The translations under genes and the position numbers were made by a program. Positions 8,840-17,245 of a stretch of DNA of 32,985 nucleotides are shown here, piece after piece. Source of the DNA: Saprospiraceae bacterium (GTDB lineage: Bacteria > Bacteroidota > Bacteroidia > Chitinophagales > Saprospiraceae); assembly GCA_020629845.1 (NCBI GenBank), contig JAHDCQ010000022.1:1-32985 (forward strand). The letters are read 5' to 3'. Position 1 is the first letter of the stretch, and the number at the start of each line of letters is the position of its first letter. The notes below the pieces were generated by a model. The model was not told the origin of the DNA and did not search any database. It saw only the letters and a program-made list of their open reading frames with translations.

Positions 8840-9583
8840 TCAAGGCCATATTGCCTCAAAAGGGTCTTTTTCAATACCCAGTCCCTCAAACGTCTGAGCA
8901 GATTTTATATTTTCTAAGGTCAAATTTATTCCTCCCAATTGATGCGATTTTGCAATTTTCGCGCCGCTTGCTAAGGTTTGCCAATTTTCCCAAGTGTTCT
9001 CTATGCCTTTTAGTGGAATAATGCCTACCCACATGCGCCAAGCTTTGGGGAGTCCATTTTCATCCAATATCCAAAGATAGGCATCGCCAGGGGTCACGCC
9101 GCCTGAGCTGTATTGCACCAATAAGGCATCATCGCCTTCTTCGGTTTTTAGCGCGCTGCGTGTCACGCCTTTATCAAACGCTTTAGCAGGTGCATTGAGC
9201 CAAAAGGAATCATTACAAAAACTCGACCATGCTTTTTTTACCGACTTATCGGCTGCATTGCCCTCTAGTTCCGCGCCATCTTTCCATGCTTTGCCACTTA
9301 TCTCATTCGGATTGAGTAGTACCGTATTTTCGCCCCATTTTACTTGTACTAAATGTCGCTTTTTGTCCCACACATAATTGCGACTAACAAAAGTCCATTG
9401 TACCACGTTGGTGGTATCCCAAGCCTCTTGCTTGATGGCAGTAAGCATTTTTTGTGCTAGAGCATCTGCTTGCGCGCCCGTTTCGCCTGTTGGGAGTGGC
9501 TTGCTCATGATTTTCATAGCAATAAACCCAATGATTAGCAATCCTGCTACTACTATACCTAACCATTTTAGTACTTTAAGCAT
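8840..9583 (-). CDS. Conserved hypothetical membrane-anchored protein
   Basis: 247 residues; I cannot name the family with confidence. One N-terminal hydrophobic helix (~7-24, WLGIVVAGLLIIGFIAM) is followed by a soluble, probably periplasmic domain rich in Trp and aromatic residues (VWDKKRHLVQVKWG, DAYLWILDENGLPKAWRMW, ENTWENW). The pattern of short beta-strands ending in a lipid- or sugar-like surface recalls LolA/outer-membrane-lipoprotein-sorting-like folds, but this is only an impression. Its stop is 16 bp from family-A copy 1, and its upstream region has a good -7 box at 9679-9686. Confidence 0.75.
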   Translation of the reverse strand: MLKVLKWLGIVVAGLLIIGFIAMKIMSKPLPTGETGAQADALAQKMLTAIKQEAWDTTNVVQWTFVSRNYVWDKKRHLVQVKWGENTVLLNPNEISGKAWKDGAELEGNAADKSVKKAWSSFCNDSFWLNAPAKAFDKGVTRSALKTEEGDDALLVQYSSGGVTPGDAYLWILDENGLPKAWRMWVGIIPLKGIENTWENWQTLASGAKIAKSHQLGGINLTLENIKSAQTFEGLGIEKDPFEAIWP

Positions 9584-9678
9584 GATTCTTGTTTTTAGTG
9601 TGTTCTTCTTTTTGCTTCCTAAAAATCAATCTCTACAAGGATGAGTTCAATAATAAATTGAGCTTTCCTAATTTGCCG

Positions 9679-9686
9679 CGAAGGTA
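9679..9686 (-). promoter_or_regulatory. Possible -7 promoter box (TACCTTCG)
   Basis: On the minus strand this reads TACCTTCG, close to the Bacteroidota -7 consensus TAnnTTTG, about 96 bp upstream of the start at 9583. No clear TTTG lies 19-23 nt upstream, so it is only a candidate. Confidence 0.35.
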
Positions 9687-9703
9687 CAAATTTTCGTTTA
9701 CAG

Positions 9704-10270
9704 CTACATTTCCCCCCAACGATAGCTTTCCAAATCGAAGCCTGCTAAATCCAATGCTCGGTCTACTACCGTAGCAGCGAGTGCTTCAAAAGTGGTCGGG
9801 CGACTATAAAAGGAGGGCGAAGCGGGGCAAATAATCGCGCCTGCTTCGGTGAGTGTTTTCATATTATTAATGTGAATAAGATTGTAAGGCGTATCGCGGG
9901 GGACTAGAATTAGCTGCCGACGCTCCTTCAGCATCACATCCGCTGCCCGTGTAGTGAGGTCGTTGGAAGTACCCGTAGCTATGCGTGCCATTAGCCCCAT
10001 AGAGCAAGGGCAAACGAACATCGCACCATATTTTGCTGAACCCGATGCAAAAGGAGCCATGAAGTTGTTTTTTTCATAAAAATCGAAGGGATATTGCTCA
10101 AAGGCTCGATTCTCTAATTCATATTCCCAATTGAATTTTGCATTATCGCTCATTACGATGCCTACTTGTGCGATTTGTGCTTGCAGTTGTACCAATTTAT
10201 CTAATAAGACTTTTGCATATATCGCCCCACTAGAACCACCTACAGCAACTACTACCTTTTTTTTATTCAT
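9704..10270 (-). CDS. ubiX: UbiX-family flavin prenyltransferase
   Basis: 188 residues, full family length. VAVGGSSGAIYAK at the N-terminus is the FMN-binding glycine/serine loop, followed by PCSMGLMARIATGTSNDLTTRAADV and LVPRDTPYNLIHINNM, both typical of UbiX/Pad1. The enzyme attaches a dimethylallyl group to FMN to make prenylated FMN for UbiD-type decarboxylases. No ubiD gene lies in the window, so the partner is elsewhere. The start MNKKKVVVAVGG fits the family. Upstream is the hairpin element at 10296-10401. Confidence 0.95.
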   Translation of the reverse strand: MNKKKVVVAVGGSSGAIYAKVLLDKLVQLQAQIAQVGIVMSDNAKFNWEYELENRAFEQYPFDFYEKNNFMAPFASGSAKYGAMFVCPCSMGLMARIATGTSNDLTTRAADVMLKERRQLILVPRDTPYNLIHINNMKTLTEAGAIICPASPSFYSRPTTFEALAATVVDRALDLAGFDLESYRWGEM

Positions 10271-10295
10271 TCTAGCCTGATATTATTTGATGATT

Positions 10296-10401
10296 CTCTG
10301 ATTATTTTGGTGATGAATCAAGCCTATTTTTCTGCAAAAGTTCGACCGTTCTACTAACTCATTTTGCAAAAAAATAGGCTTGACCACCAAAATTATCAGA
10401 G
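10296..10401. repeat. Hairpin element (about 40-bp arms) upstream of ubiX
   Basis: CTCTGATTATTTTGGTGAT... on the left pairs with ...CACCAAAATTATCAGAG on the right. The arms are about 40 bp, with a 4-nt insertion on the left side and few mismatches, around a centre GTTCGACCGTTCTACTAACT. There is no ORF. It starts 26 bp upstream of ubiX. The rest of this 324-bp gap (10402-10594) holds only TACCTAATAC-type repeats next to the thioredoxin start. Confidence 0.75.
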
Positions 10402-10536
10402 CATGTTTTTGGTTAAAGCTTTCTTAATGCCTCAACTTCCTCCTAAATCTAGCGTACTTTTGGTATCAGTTGAAATTTCATATTAGGCACAGGCTATGGA
10501 GGTATGCTTTGTTACATCCTGAAAGTAGGAAAAAAT

Positions 10537-10567
10537 ACCTAATACTTAATACCTTGTACCTAATACC
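10537..10567. repeat. TACCTAATAC-type dispersed repeat
   Basis: AATACCTAATACTTAATACC followed by TTGTACCTAATACC, the same heptad-like motif that builds the hairpin at 7791-7854. It sits 28 bp before the thioredoxin-like gene. Confidence 0.5.
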
Positions 10568-10594
10568 AAGCAATTAAGCTTTAAAACAGATAAG

Positions 10595-11164
10595 ATGAAA
10601 AAAGTTTTGTTTCCCGTCACTATTCTTGTGCTTTGTGCAGGATTCTTTGCCTTCACATTGCCAGCAGAGGAAAAACCTACCATAGAGTGGCACACTTGGG
10701 AAGAAGCCATTGAAAAAAGCAAGGAAAATCCTAAAAAGATATTCATTGATGTGTATACGGATTGGTGTGGCTGGTGTAAGGTGATGGATAGAAAAACCTT
10801 TACGGACAAAGATGTGATTGAATACATGAATGAAAATTTCTATGCCGTAAAGTTTGATGCAGAGCAGAAGGAGACCTTGACTTTTGATGGGCATGAGTTT
10901 AAATATATCAATTCAGGACGTAGAGGCGTACATGAGTTGGCGTATAGCTTGCTCGACGGTCGTTTAGGCTACCCTTCGGTGGTGTATTTAGATGAAGATA
11001 AGAAGCGTATTTTAGTATCGCCGGGCTTCAAAGACCCTAAGGCGATGATGAATGAATTGACGTTTGTAGCGGAAAAGCATTACAAAACCACTTCATTTGA
11101 AAAATATGCAAAAAGCCTAGAAGAAGGTGCTACACCTGATACTGCAACAAAGGATAAGCAATAG
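10595..11164 (+). CDS. Exported thioredoxin-like (thioredoxin_7 / DsbD-gamma-like) protein
   Basis: 189 residues. An N-terminal signal or anchor (MKKVLFPVTILVLCAGFFAF) precedes the thioredoxin fold; C14 does not fit a lipobox. The redox motif is WCGWCK with C58 and C61 after IFIDVYTD, followed by KTFTDKDVIEYMNENF and the cis-Pro region GYPSVVYLDED. An insert of about 30 residues between the catalytic helix and the cis-Pro (THDGHEFKY-like, here FDGHEFKYINSGRRGVHEL) is longer than in classical thioredoxin. Its likely role is reduction or isomerisation of disulfides in periplasmic proteins. It appears monocistronic, with element D following. Confidence 0.88.
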   Translation: MKKVLFPVTILVLCAGFFAFTLPAEEKPTIEWHTWEEAIEKSKENPKKIFIDVYTDWCGWCKVMDRKTFTDKDVIEYMNENFYAVKFDAEQKETLTFDGHEFKYINSGRRGVHELAYSLLDGRLGYPSVVYLDEDKKRILVSPGFKDPKAMMNELTFVAEKHYKTTSFEKYAKSLEEGATPDTATKDKQ

Positions 11165-11199
11165 CTTGGTTTATGGTTGTATTGTCATATTGCTTGACA

Positions 11200-11333
11200 C
11201 TACGGTGAAAAGTGTGGGTGCGCTCAACTTGATTCAATCAATTCAGCGTACATTTTCTGTTTTATACGTATTCCCTCCAATGGAACGCGTTCCATTGGGA
11301 CAAAAAAAGAATGACCCACACTTTTCACCGTAG
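11200..11333. mobile_element. MITE-like inverted-repeat element D with internal palindrome
   Basis: 134 bp bounded by perfect 20-bp inverted repeats (CTACGGTGAAAAGTGTGGGT and its complement). Near the right side sits a perfect palindrome whose 20-bp core at 11278-11297 is CAATGGAACGCGTTCCATTG. No convincing ORF. It begins 36 bp after the thioredoxin stop. Element E (21754-21815) has the same architecture on a smaller scale. Confidence 0.8.
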
Positions 11334-11349
11334 AGCCTATTGCTTTATG

Positions 11350-11390
11350 GTAAGGATTGTGTACAAAATAAGTTCATACACAATCCTTAC
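11350..11390. terminator. Perfect 14-bp hairpin, possible terminator
   Basis: GTAAGGATTGTGTA pairs exactly with TACACAATCCTTAC around a 13-nt loop, 186 bp after the thioredoxin stop. No T-run follows. It could end read-through from upstream or be another small hairpin element. Confidence 0.45.
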
Positions 11391-11767
11391 TGGCATGATG
11401 AACGATAAAATAATATGAGGATACAACAGTAATCTTTGTATTAGACTATTTAGCAAAATGTAAAACCAAGCTTATTTTTTGCCCTAAAAACAAGCCCTAT
11501 TACGTATAATCTGCTGATAGCCAAATTAAAAGATTAGCTCGTGTCCATTGTTTTGCTCAACACTTGAGTATTTAGCAAATAGAATTTCATAAAAAGCTGA
11601 AGCATGATTTTACGAATACTTAACCTATTGAACAATAGATTTATCTATTTTTGCGGCTTGATTAAATTAAGGTTAATAATAATTGAGCTTAGGCTTTGCA
11701 AGGAAACTTATTCCGAAAAAGCCAGTTCTATACTTAGACAATACACAATAGGATTTTAAACATATCT
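11391..11767. other. AT-rich intergenic stretch, no gene seen
   Basis: This is the remainder of the 603-bp gap. It contains a short 51-codon ATG frame from 11603 to 11758 with no recognisable features, which I reject, and no confident promoter. A TTTG at 11696 and TATACTTAG near 11731 are too far apart for a standard spacing. Confidence 0.5.
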
Positions 11768-12199
11768 ATGGAAAAGAAAGACTTCACACTACAGCAGGCA
11801 TACGATGAAAAGGGACAAGCAGTAAGTCCAATCCTGCCTGAAGGTGTAAAAAACTACTTAATTGATATTGACGGAACGGTGTGCGATGATGTGCCAAATG
11901 AAGAACCAGAACGCATGGGCACAGTACTACCTTATCCTGACGCGCTTGATATTTTGAATAAGTGGTATGACCAGGGGCATATCATTACCTTCTTTACTTC
12001 ACGTACCGAAGAGCATCGCGAGATAACAGAATACTGGTTGCAAAAGCATAATTTCAAGTACCATGGCTTGCTGATGAATAAGCCACGCGGCGGCAATTAT
12101 CATTGGATTGATAACCATATCGTGAAAGCAACACGCTTCAAGGGGCGTTTCACGGATTTAGTAGTGGCTACGAAGGAAATTGAGGTATTTGAGCAGTAG
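11768..12199 (+). CDS. Small HAD-like phosphatase
   Basis: 143 residues. HAD motif I is LIDIDGTVCDD (nucleophile D33, acid/base D35), motif II is FFTSRTEEHR (T77/S78), followed by NKPRGGNYHWIDNH with K105 and D115 as probable motif III and IV residues. There is no cap domain, so it is a compact C0-like member that probably acts on a sugar phosphate or a larger substrate. Homologues in Bacteroidota are sometimes labelled phosphoheptose isomerase, which the motifs do not support. It is isolated: a long AT-rich leader precedes it and a family-C element follows 10 bp after the stop. Confidence 0.82.
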   Translation: MEKKDFTLQQAYDEKGQAVSPILPEGVKNYLIDIDGTVCDDVPNEEPERMGTVLPYPDALDILNKWYDQGHIITFFTSRTEEHREITEYWLQKHNFKYHGLLMNKPRGGNYHWIDNHIVKATRFKGRFTDLVVATKEIEVFEQ

Positions 12200-12208
12200 C
12201 TAACAATG

Positions 12209-12383
12209 TAGAATGTAACTATTTAGCAGATGAGAGAAAAGAGACCACTTCATTGAGAGAAGAGAGATGGACAGATACCAATACATTTCACGCTTAGTTG
12301 AAAAACAGTTATAGCATTGTAATCTCTTTTCTCTCAGTCCAAAAGGACGGTCTCTCTTCTCTCATCTAAATAGTTACATTCTA
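12209..12383. mobile_element. MITE-like inverted-repeat element, family C copy 1
   Basis: Core ends GTAACTATTTAG (12215-12226) and CTAAATAGTTAC (12366-12377), with pairing extending inward through GATGAGAGAA...GAGACC and outward through TAGAAT/ATTCTA. The interior (CATTGAGAGAAGAGAGAT, CTCAGTCCAAAAGGACGGTC) is shared with copy 2. No ORF and no target duplication visible. It fills the gap between two convergent genes. Confidence 0.82.
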
Positions 12384-12393
12384 GGTTTCCTCT

Positions 12394-13482
12394 CTAAACA
12401 TCATAAGTCACTTCTACTTCATCCGTCATTGGGTGCGATTGGCAGGTCAGTATGAAACCTTGAGCCACTTCGTCGTCATCAATAGCATAATGCACATCCA
12501 TTTTCACCTTCCCTTTTATGGTTTTGGCTAAGCAAGTCGAGCATGCACCTGAGGTACAAGAGTAAGGTGGGTCATAGCCTTCCTTAATCAAAGTGTCTAG
12601 TATGGTTTTGCCACTTGGCACTGCTATTTGGATGGCTTCCCCATTTAACTGCACAGTCACTAGACTACCTTCTACGCCTTTTACTTTATCGCCTTCTGCC
12701 ACACTAGAAGTAAAGTGTTCAGCATGAATAGTATCTGCTGGAATATTCATATTTTTTAGCGTACGCTCCACCGTAGTAATCATATCGCCAGGGCCGCAGA
12801 TGAAGTATTCCGATTGTTGAGCGTGTGCAGGATGCGCTGCTAAGAATTCCTTTATCGTTTTCGCGCCTAAGCGTCCCACTTTGCCTGTCCAGCTTATTTT
12901 AGCTCTGGATAGCCATCCGCTTTTTTCCTTCTTTGGTTGGCTTAAGATGTGTTCTACACTCAGTTGCCCTGCGTAGCGCGACTGAAGCGCATCCAAGTCG
13001 GACTTAAAAATAATAGAATCTTCATTGCGATTACCATAAAACAAATGCACGCTACTCTTTGGCTCTTGTTCCAGTATCGTTTTCAAAATAGACATCAGCG
13101 GCGTAATACCACTCCCCGCCCCGAAAAGATAATAAGTCTTTTTCTGTTCAGGACTCAGTTTGGTATAGAAACGACCTTCAGGCGGCATCACTTCTATTGG
13201 TGTACCTGCTCGCACATTATCACCAATATGATTGGAGACTAAGCCATCTTTTACGCGCTTCACTGTTACTGAAATACCATCTTCCATTGGGCTACTCGAC
13301 ATAGAATAAGCACGGCGTGCCTCTTGTCCGTTTAGGTCAAATTTTAGGGTCAGGTATTGCCCTTGCTTATACGCAAATGTGGATTTTAAGTCCGCAGGAA
13401 TATCGAATGTTATCGTATTCGTATCAGCCGTTTCTGCTTTCACCGAGCGTACATTCAGGCTATAAAATGTATGATTTGACAT
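12394..13482 (-). CDS. PaaE-type ferredoxin-NADP reductase-like flavoprotein with C-terminal 2Fe-2S domain
   Basis: 362 residues in FNR order: FAD-binding barrel (~5-108, RRAYSMSSSP flavin motif at 56-65), NAD(P)-binding domain (~115-245, YLFGAGSGITPLMSILK, and YFICGPGDMI near the end), then a plant-type 2Fe-2S ferredoxin domain (~270-362) with ligands C309, C314, C317 and C347. It would pass electrons from NAD(P)H through FAD and the cluster to an oxygenase or desaturase. No paaABCD genes are nearby, so a general or lipid-oxygenase partner (perhaps the di-iron hydroxylase at 5417) is only speculation. Confidence 0.93.
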   Translation of the reverse strand: MSNHTFYSLNVRSVKAETADTNTITFDIPADLKSTFAYKQGQYLTLKFDLNGQEARRAYSMSSSPMEDGISVTVKRVKDGLVSNHIGDNVRAGTPIEVMPPEGRFYTKLSPEQKKTYYLFGAGSGITPLMSILKTILEQEPKSSVHLFYGNRNEDSIIFKSDLDALQSRYAGQLSVEHILSQPKKEKSGWLSRAKISWTGKVGRLGAKTIKEFLAAHPAHAQQSEYFICGPGDMITTVERTLKNMNIPADTIHAEHFTSSVAEGDKVKGVEGSLVTVQLNGEAIQIAVPSGKTILDTLIKEGYDPPYSCTSGACSTCLAKTIKGKVKMDVHYAIDDDEVAQGFILTCQSHPMTDEVEVTYDV

Positions 13483-13570
13483 AGGTTTGTTTTGCTACAA
13501 TAGTTTTGATTTCGCAAAAATAAAAATAAAATGAAGCGTAGCTAAAATTGTTCGCACATTGAGGATTTAT

Positions 13571-13610
13571 CCAAAATAAAAACGGCGATGCAGCAAAGCC
13601 ACATCGCCCC
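13571..13610 (-). terminator. Rho-independent terminator after the coiled-coil protein gene
   Basis: Read on the minus strand, GGCGATG pairs with CATCGCC around an 11-nt loop, followed directly by GTTTTTATTTTGG. The stem is GC-rich and T-runs follow, the classical layout. It is about 110 bp past the stop at 13717. Confidence 0.8.
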
Positions 13611-13716
13611 TAAGAACCGTACTAATTTTGTAAGTATTAGGTACAACAACTCTGATAAAACACCAGCATATCGTACTTAAACCTTACTTTAAAATACTAA
13701 ATAAATTGCTAATTCC

Positions 13717-14373
13717 TTACATCTTTTTCAGACGTGCTTTTATATCATCTACTACCTTTTGCTGCTTTCCAATTTCCTCTTCTTTAGCAGATTGAGCGGA
13801 TTCGTTTTCAGAAATATCTTTCTTTGCTTCTGCTATCTTTTCTTCACATTTCTGAATTTCGTTTTCATAGCCTTTCTTGTCTTTCTTCAAGTCTTCTTGA
13901 TCTTTTTCCAGCTTTTTTAGCTTGTCCTCTTCTTCGGCTAGAAGTTCTTCAATAGCAGCCGTAGATACTTGCCCCGCGAATTCAATGAGCATAGCATTCG
14001 CTTTGCCATACGCTTGAGCATGCTCACTTGATGATACATACGCACCACCTAAGTTGTACCATACCACTAGTTCTGTATCAGCACCTTGCTCCACTACTTG
14101 AGCGTATACATCTACTGTATTGTCGCTCATCTCTTTAATTTCCGCATTATCCGTAAAGGTGATATTAGTCTTCTTATTAAGCTTCGTTTTGCCTTTGTAG
14201 TCACCAATATATTTATTCCAAGCTTTCTCTACTTCCTTCTTATTGGTCTTTTTTAGCATGATAGATACCGCATTATTTTTGCCTTTAGGCATGGTGCGTA
14301 ATCCTTCATTTACTTGTGCGAAAGTTGTACCACATACCAATACGAATACTAATAATAATAGCTGTTTCATCAT
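13717..14373 (-). CDS. Secreted protein with C-terminal coiled coil, unknown function
   Basis: 218 residues. Start is either of two adjacent ATGs (14373 or 14370); the second gives MKQLLLLVFVLVCGTTFAQ, a clean signal peptide. Residues ~25-140 form a small mixed domain with NNAVSIMLKKTNKKEVEKAWNKY-like and VVWYNLGGAYVSS segments that I recognise as a recurring unnamed Bacteroidota domain. Residues ~142-217 are a highly charged coiled coil (EELLAEEEDKLKKLEKDQED, then repeated K/E heptads). It may bind envelope components or oligomerise in the periplasm; no enzymatic motif is visible. It has its own terminator and a 295-bp divergent upstream region. Confidence 0.85.
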   Translation of the reverse strand: MMKQLLLLVFVLVCGTTFAQVNEGLRTMPKGKNNAVSIMLKKTNKKEVEKAWNKYIGDYKGKTKLNKKTNITFTDNAEIKEMSDNTVDVYAQVVEQGADTELVVWYNLGGAYVSSSEHAQAYGKANAMLIEFAGQVSTAAIEELLAEEEDKLKKLEKDQEDLKKDKKGYENEIQKCEEKIAEAKKDISENESAQSAKEEEIGKQQKVVDDIKARLKKM

Positions 14374-14611
14374 TTTTGATTGAATAAATTAATCATTATA
14401 GTAGGCTTCATTTCTAAATTAAAAAGCTTACCAAAAAATAAATAACTTGTGACATATTAGACGGACAGCTAAAAAAAGGTAACAGGTTATGAATAAATGA
14501 AAATCATAACAATTCGTTAAAATTTGGCACAAGAAACGAATTTAAGGTCACAAAAAATAAAATTAAAGTGATTTAATGACTTTTAACATAAAAAATCTAG
14601 ACAGGTGTAGG

Positions 14612-14643
14612 TTTGAAGCCCTCCTAGAAATCTATTATCTTAG
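14612..14643 (+). promoter_or_regulatory. Promoter candidate for the SGNH hydrolase operon
   Basis: TTTG at 14612-14615 and TATCTTAG at 14636-14643, spaced by 20 nt, fit the Bacteroidota -33/-7 pattern with one mismatch in the -7 box. It lies 25 bp upstream of the start codon. Confidence 0.4.
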
Positions 14644-14668
14644 TTGAAAATGAAAAATCGGACGATAA

Positions 14669-15364
14669 ATGAATTATCTACAAGTATTCATCAGTACACT
14701 TTTATTGAGCATGTTGGGGCACTCTTATACTCAAGCACAAGACTGGGCAAATCTCCAGCGTTTCCAAGCAGAAAATGCTAAACTTGGCATACCAACCAAA
14801 GGCGAAAAGCGCGTGGTTTTTATGGGCAATTCCATCACCGAAGGCTGGGGAAATGACAAGACGAGCTTCTTTCATACGAAAGGCTATATCAATAGAGGCA
14901 TTAGTGGACAAACCACACCACAGATGCTTGTGCGCTTCCGACAAGATGTGGTAGCTTTGCAGCCTGAAGTAGTGGTAATACTCGCAGGCATCAACGATAT
15001 TGCGGGCAACACTGGTCCATCTACAATTCCACAAATAGCGGATAATATCAAGGGAATGGCGGAAATTGCGCGTGCCAATGGTATCAAAGTAGTTATTAGT
15101 TCCGTTTTGCCTGCATACGATTTTCCGTGGCGACCTGGCTTAGAACCCGCCCCGAAAGTAATTGCCCTCAATAGAATGCTGAAAGCCTATTGCAAGAAAA
15201 ATAAAATCGTCTATCTCGATTATTTTAGTGCAATGGTGGATGAGCGCGATGGCATGAAAAAGGAGTATACCTATGATGAAGTACATTGTACCCAAGCGGG
15301 TTATGATGTGATGAAACCTTTGGCAGAAAAAGCAATTGCAAAAGCGATGAAACGAAAGAAATAA
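14669..15364 (+). CDS. Exported SGNH/GDSL-family hydrolase
   Basis: 231 residues with a signal peptide to about residue 24 (SYTQAQ). The four SGNH blocks are present: VFMGNSITEGWG with nucleophile S55, RGISGQTT with G80, LAGINDIAG with N109, and DEVHCTQAGY with D203 and H206. It most resembles the SGNH group that includes sialate or xylan acetylesterases and PAF-acetylhydrolase-like enzymes, so it may remove acyl groups from sugars or lipids in the periplasm. Its TAA overlaps the ATG of the next gene (TAATG), showing translational coupling. Confidence 0.92.
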   Translation: MNYLQVFISTLLLSMLGHSYTQAQDWANLQRFQAENAKLGIPTKGEKRVVFMGNSITEGWGNDKTSFFHTKGYINRGISGQTTPQMLVRFRQDVVALQPEVVVILAGINDIAGNTGPSTIPQIADNIKGMAEIARANGIKVVISSVLPAYDFPWRPGLEPAPKVIALNRMLKAYCKKNKIVYLDYFSAMVDERDGMKKEYTYDEVHCTQAGYDVMKPLAEKAIAKAMKRKK

Positions 15365-16482
15365 TGCAACTCAAGGACTTTAAACTGGAACGCTATTTTG
15401 GCATCCATGAATTTACGGCAAAATACCTGCTTTCCAGCTCGGACTGTGATGGCTATACGATGCAAGATGTGCTAAACACCGCCACAGTAGATGAGCTAGA
15501 ACGTTGGAATAAACTCCAATTGGGCTATACCGAAAGTGAAGGCAACCCGCTATTGCGCCAAGCTATTCGCCCATTTTATAAAAATGCGGACTTGGATAAT
15601 ATTCTAGTTGCGTCACCAGGAGAGTTGAATTTTGTGTTGATGAATACCCTGCTGACTGCTAATGACCATGTGATAGCCATCGCCCCAAGCTATCAATCGC
15701 TGCATGAAGTAGCACGAAGTATCGGCTGTGCTATGAGTTATTGGCTACCTGATGAGCAGACATGGGAATATGAACCCGAACAACTGGAATGCCTAATTCA
15801 GGAAAACACGAAACTGATTATTATTAACTTTCCGCATAATCCAACGGGAGCCTATCTTAGCGAAGCAGTACTTTTACGAATTGTGGAAATCGCTCGAACA
15901 CATGGCATTTATATCTTTTCGGATGAAATGTATCATAAACTTACCGTTGGGGAACTACCTACTTTGCCCCCCATTCAAGATGTGTACGAAAAAGGCATCA
16001 GTCTGTGGGGAACATCCAAAACCTTTGGTTTGGCTGGCTTACGCACAGGCTGGTTGGTGACACAAGACAAGACCGTACTTCGCAAAATATTAGCATTCAA
16101 AGATTACCTCAGTATCTGCAATAGCGCGCCTAGCGAAATTCTAAGTATCATCGCGCTAAATCATATTGAGCAGTTTTTAGACCCGAATCTTGAAAAGATA
16201 AAACGCAATATTCAGTACTTTCAGGAGTTCGCAGATGCGCATACGGATTATGTGCGTTTTATTCCGCCTAAAGCAGGTTCTACTGCTTTTGTGGAACTAC
16301 ATATTCCAGAAACGAGTTTAGTATTTAGTGATAAAATGGTAGCTGAAACAGGCATTATGACCGTTCCTGCCGAGATGTTTGGTTTTGATGGAACATACAT
16401 TCGAGTGGGGTTTGGACGTGCCATTTTACCTGAAATCCTAGAACGCTTCAGCGACTATTTGAAAACAAATTACACAGCATGA
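15364..16482 (+). CDS. PLP-dependent class I/II aminotransferase
   Basis: 372 residues, fold type I. Key residues: Y109/P108 region in APSYQSLHE, NFPHNPTG with N159, SDEMY with D187, the Schiff-base lysine K219 in GTSKTFGLAGLRTGW, and the substrate-carboxylate arginine R347 in YIRVGFGR. It transfers amino groups between an amino acid and a 2-oxo acid or acts as a lyase; the substrate is not readable. The absence of a signal peptide puts it in the cytoplasm. It shares one base with the upstream stop and is 24 bp from the next gene, forming a probable three-gene operon. Confidence 0.92.
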   Translation: MQLKDFKLERYFGIHEFTAKYLLSSSDCDGYTMQDVLNTATVDELERWNKLQLGYTESEGNPLLRQAIRPFYKNADLDNILVASPGELNFVLMNTLLTANDHVIAIAPSYQSLHEVARSIGCAMSYWLPDEQTWEYEPEQLECLIQENTKLIIINFPHNPTGAYLSEAVLLRIVEIARTHGIYIFSDEMYHKLTVGELPTLPPIQDVYEKGISLWGTSKTFGLAGLRTGWLVTQDKTVLRKILAFKDYLSICNSAPSEILSIIALNHIEQFLDPNLEKIKRNIQYFQEFADAHTDYVRFIPPKAGSTAFVELHIPETSLVFSDKMVAETGIMTVPAEMFGFDGTYIRVGFGRAILPEILERFSDYLKTNYTA

Positions 16483-16506
16483 GTTCAATAATACATTTAC
16501 TTAGCA

Positions 16507-17235
16507 ATGAGTGATATTATCAACAAAGAAAACAAGGCGATTTGGAATACCAATGCCAACTTTTGGGATGCTAAAATGGGAACAGCAGGTAATGATTGGC
16601 ACCAAGAACTCATCGCACCCAAAACAGAACGTTTGCTGGACTTAAAAGCTCCTGCGCGCTTGCTAGATGTAGGCTGTGGCAATGGCGTATTTGCTAGAAG
16701 AATGGCAGCGAAAGGCATCGCTGTAACGGCTTTCGATTTCGCGGAACAAAATATCGAAAATGCGAAAAAATATCCTTCCGAGGGTATTGAATATCTAGTG
16801 CTAGATGCTACGAATGAAGCGGCTTTGCGTTCACTCGGCAGCGAAAGTTTTGAGGCAGCAGTCGCCAATATGGTGCTGATGGATGTACCTGAAATAGAAC
16901 CACTTTTCAAGGCTTTACAGCATTTACTCGTACCGAATGGCTGCTTTGTATTTTCGGTTTGCCATCCTTGCTTTCATTCGGAGCAAGTAGAACATACACA
17001 GGGCGGCATTTTGGTTCGCACCTATCATCAGCCACAAACTTCCAAAGGCGTAGCCATTAATAAACAGCCAGAATTGCAGTACTATTTTCATCGCTCGGTA
17101 ACGGATTATCTACGCCTTGCATTTCAGTATGGCTTTGTAGTAGATGGCTACGAAGAGCCTGTGTTCGAGGAAGCCCATGGCGGCATTTTTACTAAGGTTC
17201 CTCCTGCCTTGATTGTGCGGGTGCGGAAGCTATAA
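16507..17235 (+). CDS. Class I SAM-dependent methyltransferase
   Basis: 242 residues. SAM-binding motif I is LLDVGCGNGVFARRMA (52-67), followed by an acidic post-I position (AFDFAE, 75-80), motif II-like VLDATNEAAL and AVANMVLMDVPEI, then LVPNGCFVFSVCHPCF, which is typical of the Methyltransf_11/25 small-molecule enzymes. Substrate unknown; the operon with an aminotransferase and a lipase-like enzyme suggests small-molecule metabolism but no named pathway. Confidence 0.9.
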   Translation: MSDIINKENKAIWNTNANFWDAKMGTAGNDWHQELIAPKTERLLDLKAPARLLDVGCGNGVFARRMAAKGIAVTAFDFAEQNIENAKKYPSEGIEYLVLDATNEAALRSLGSESFEAAVANMVLMDVPEIEPLFKALQHLLVPNGCFVFSVCHPCFHSEQVEHTQGGILVRTYHQPQTSKGVAINKQPELQYYFHRSVTDYLRLAFQYGFVVDGYEEPVFEEAHGGIFTKVPPALIVRVRKL

Positions 17236-17245
17236 ACCAATTAAC

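Noticed and set aside
10546-10894. Two overlapping minus-strand frames of 93 and 106 codons
   Set aside because: They lie opposite the thioredoxin-like gene and show no domain, signal or conserved motif.
11603-11758. 51-codon plus-strand frame before the HAD-like gene
   Set aside because: AT-rich, hydrophobic-random composition, no leader or domain.
11768-12199. Phosphoheptose isomerase label for the 143-aa protein
   Set aside because: The DxD, TSR and WID motifs are those of HAD phosphatases; SIS-domain features are absent.
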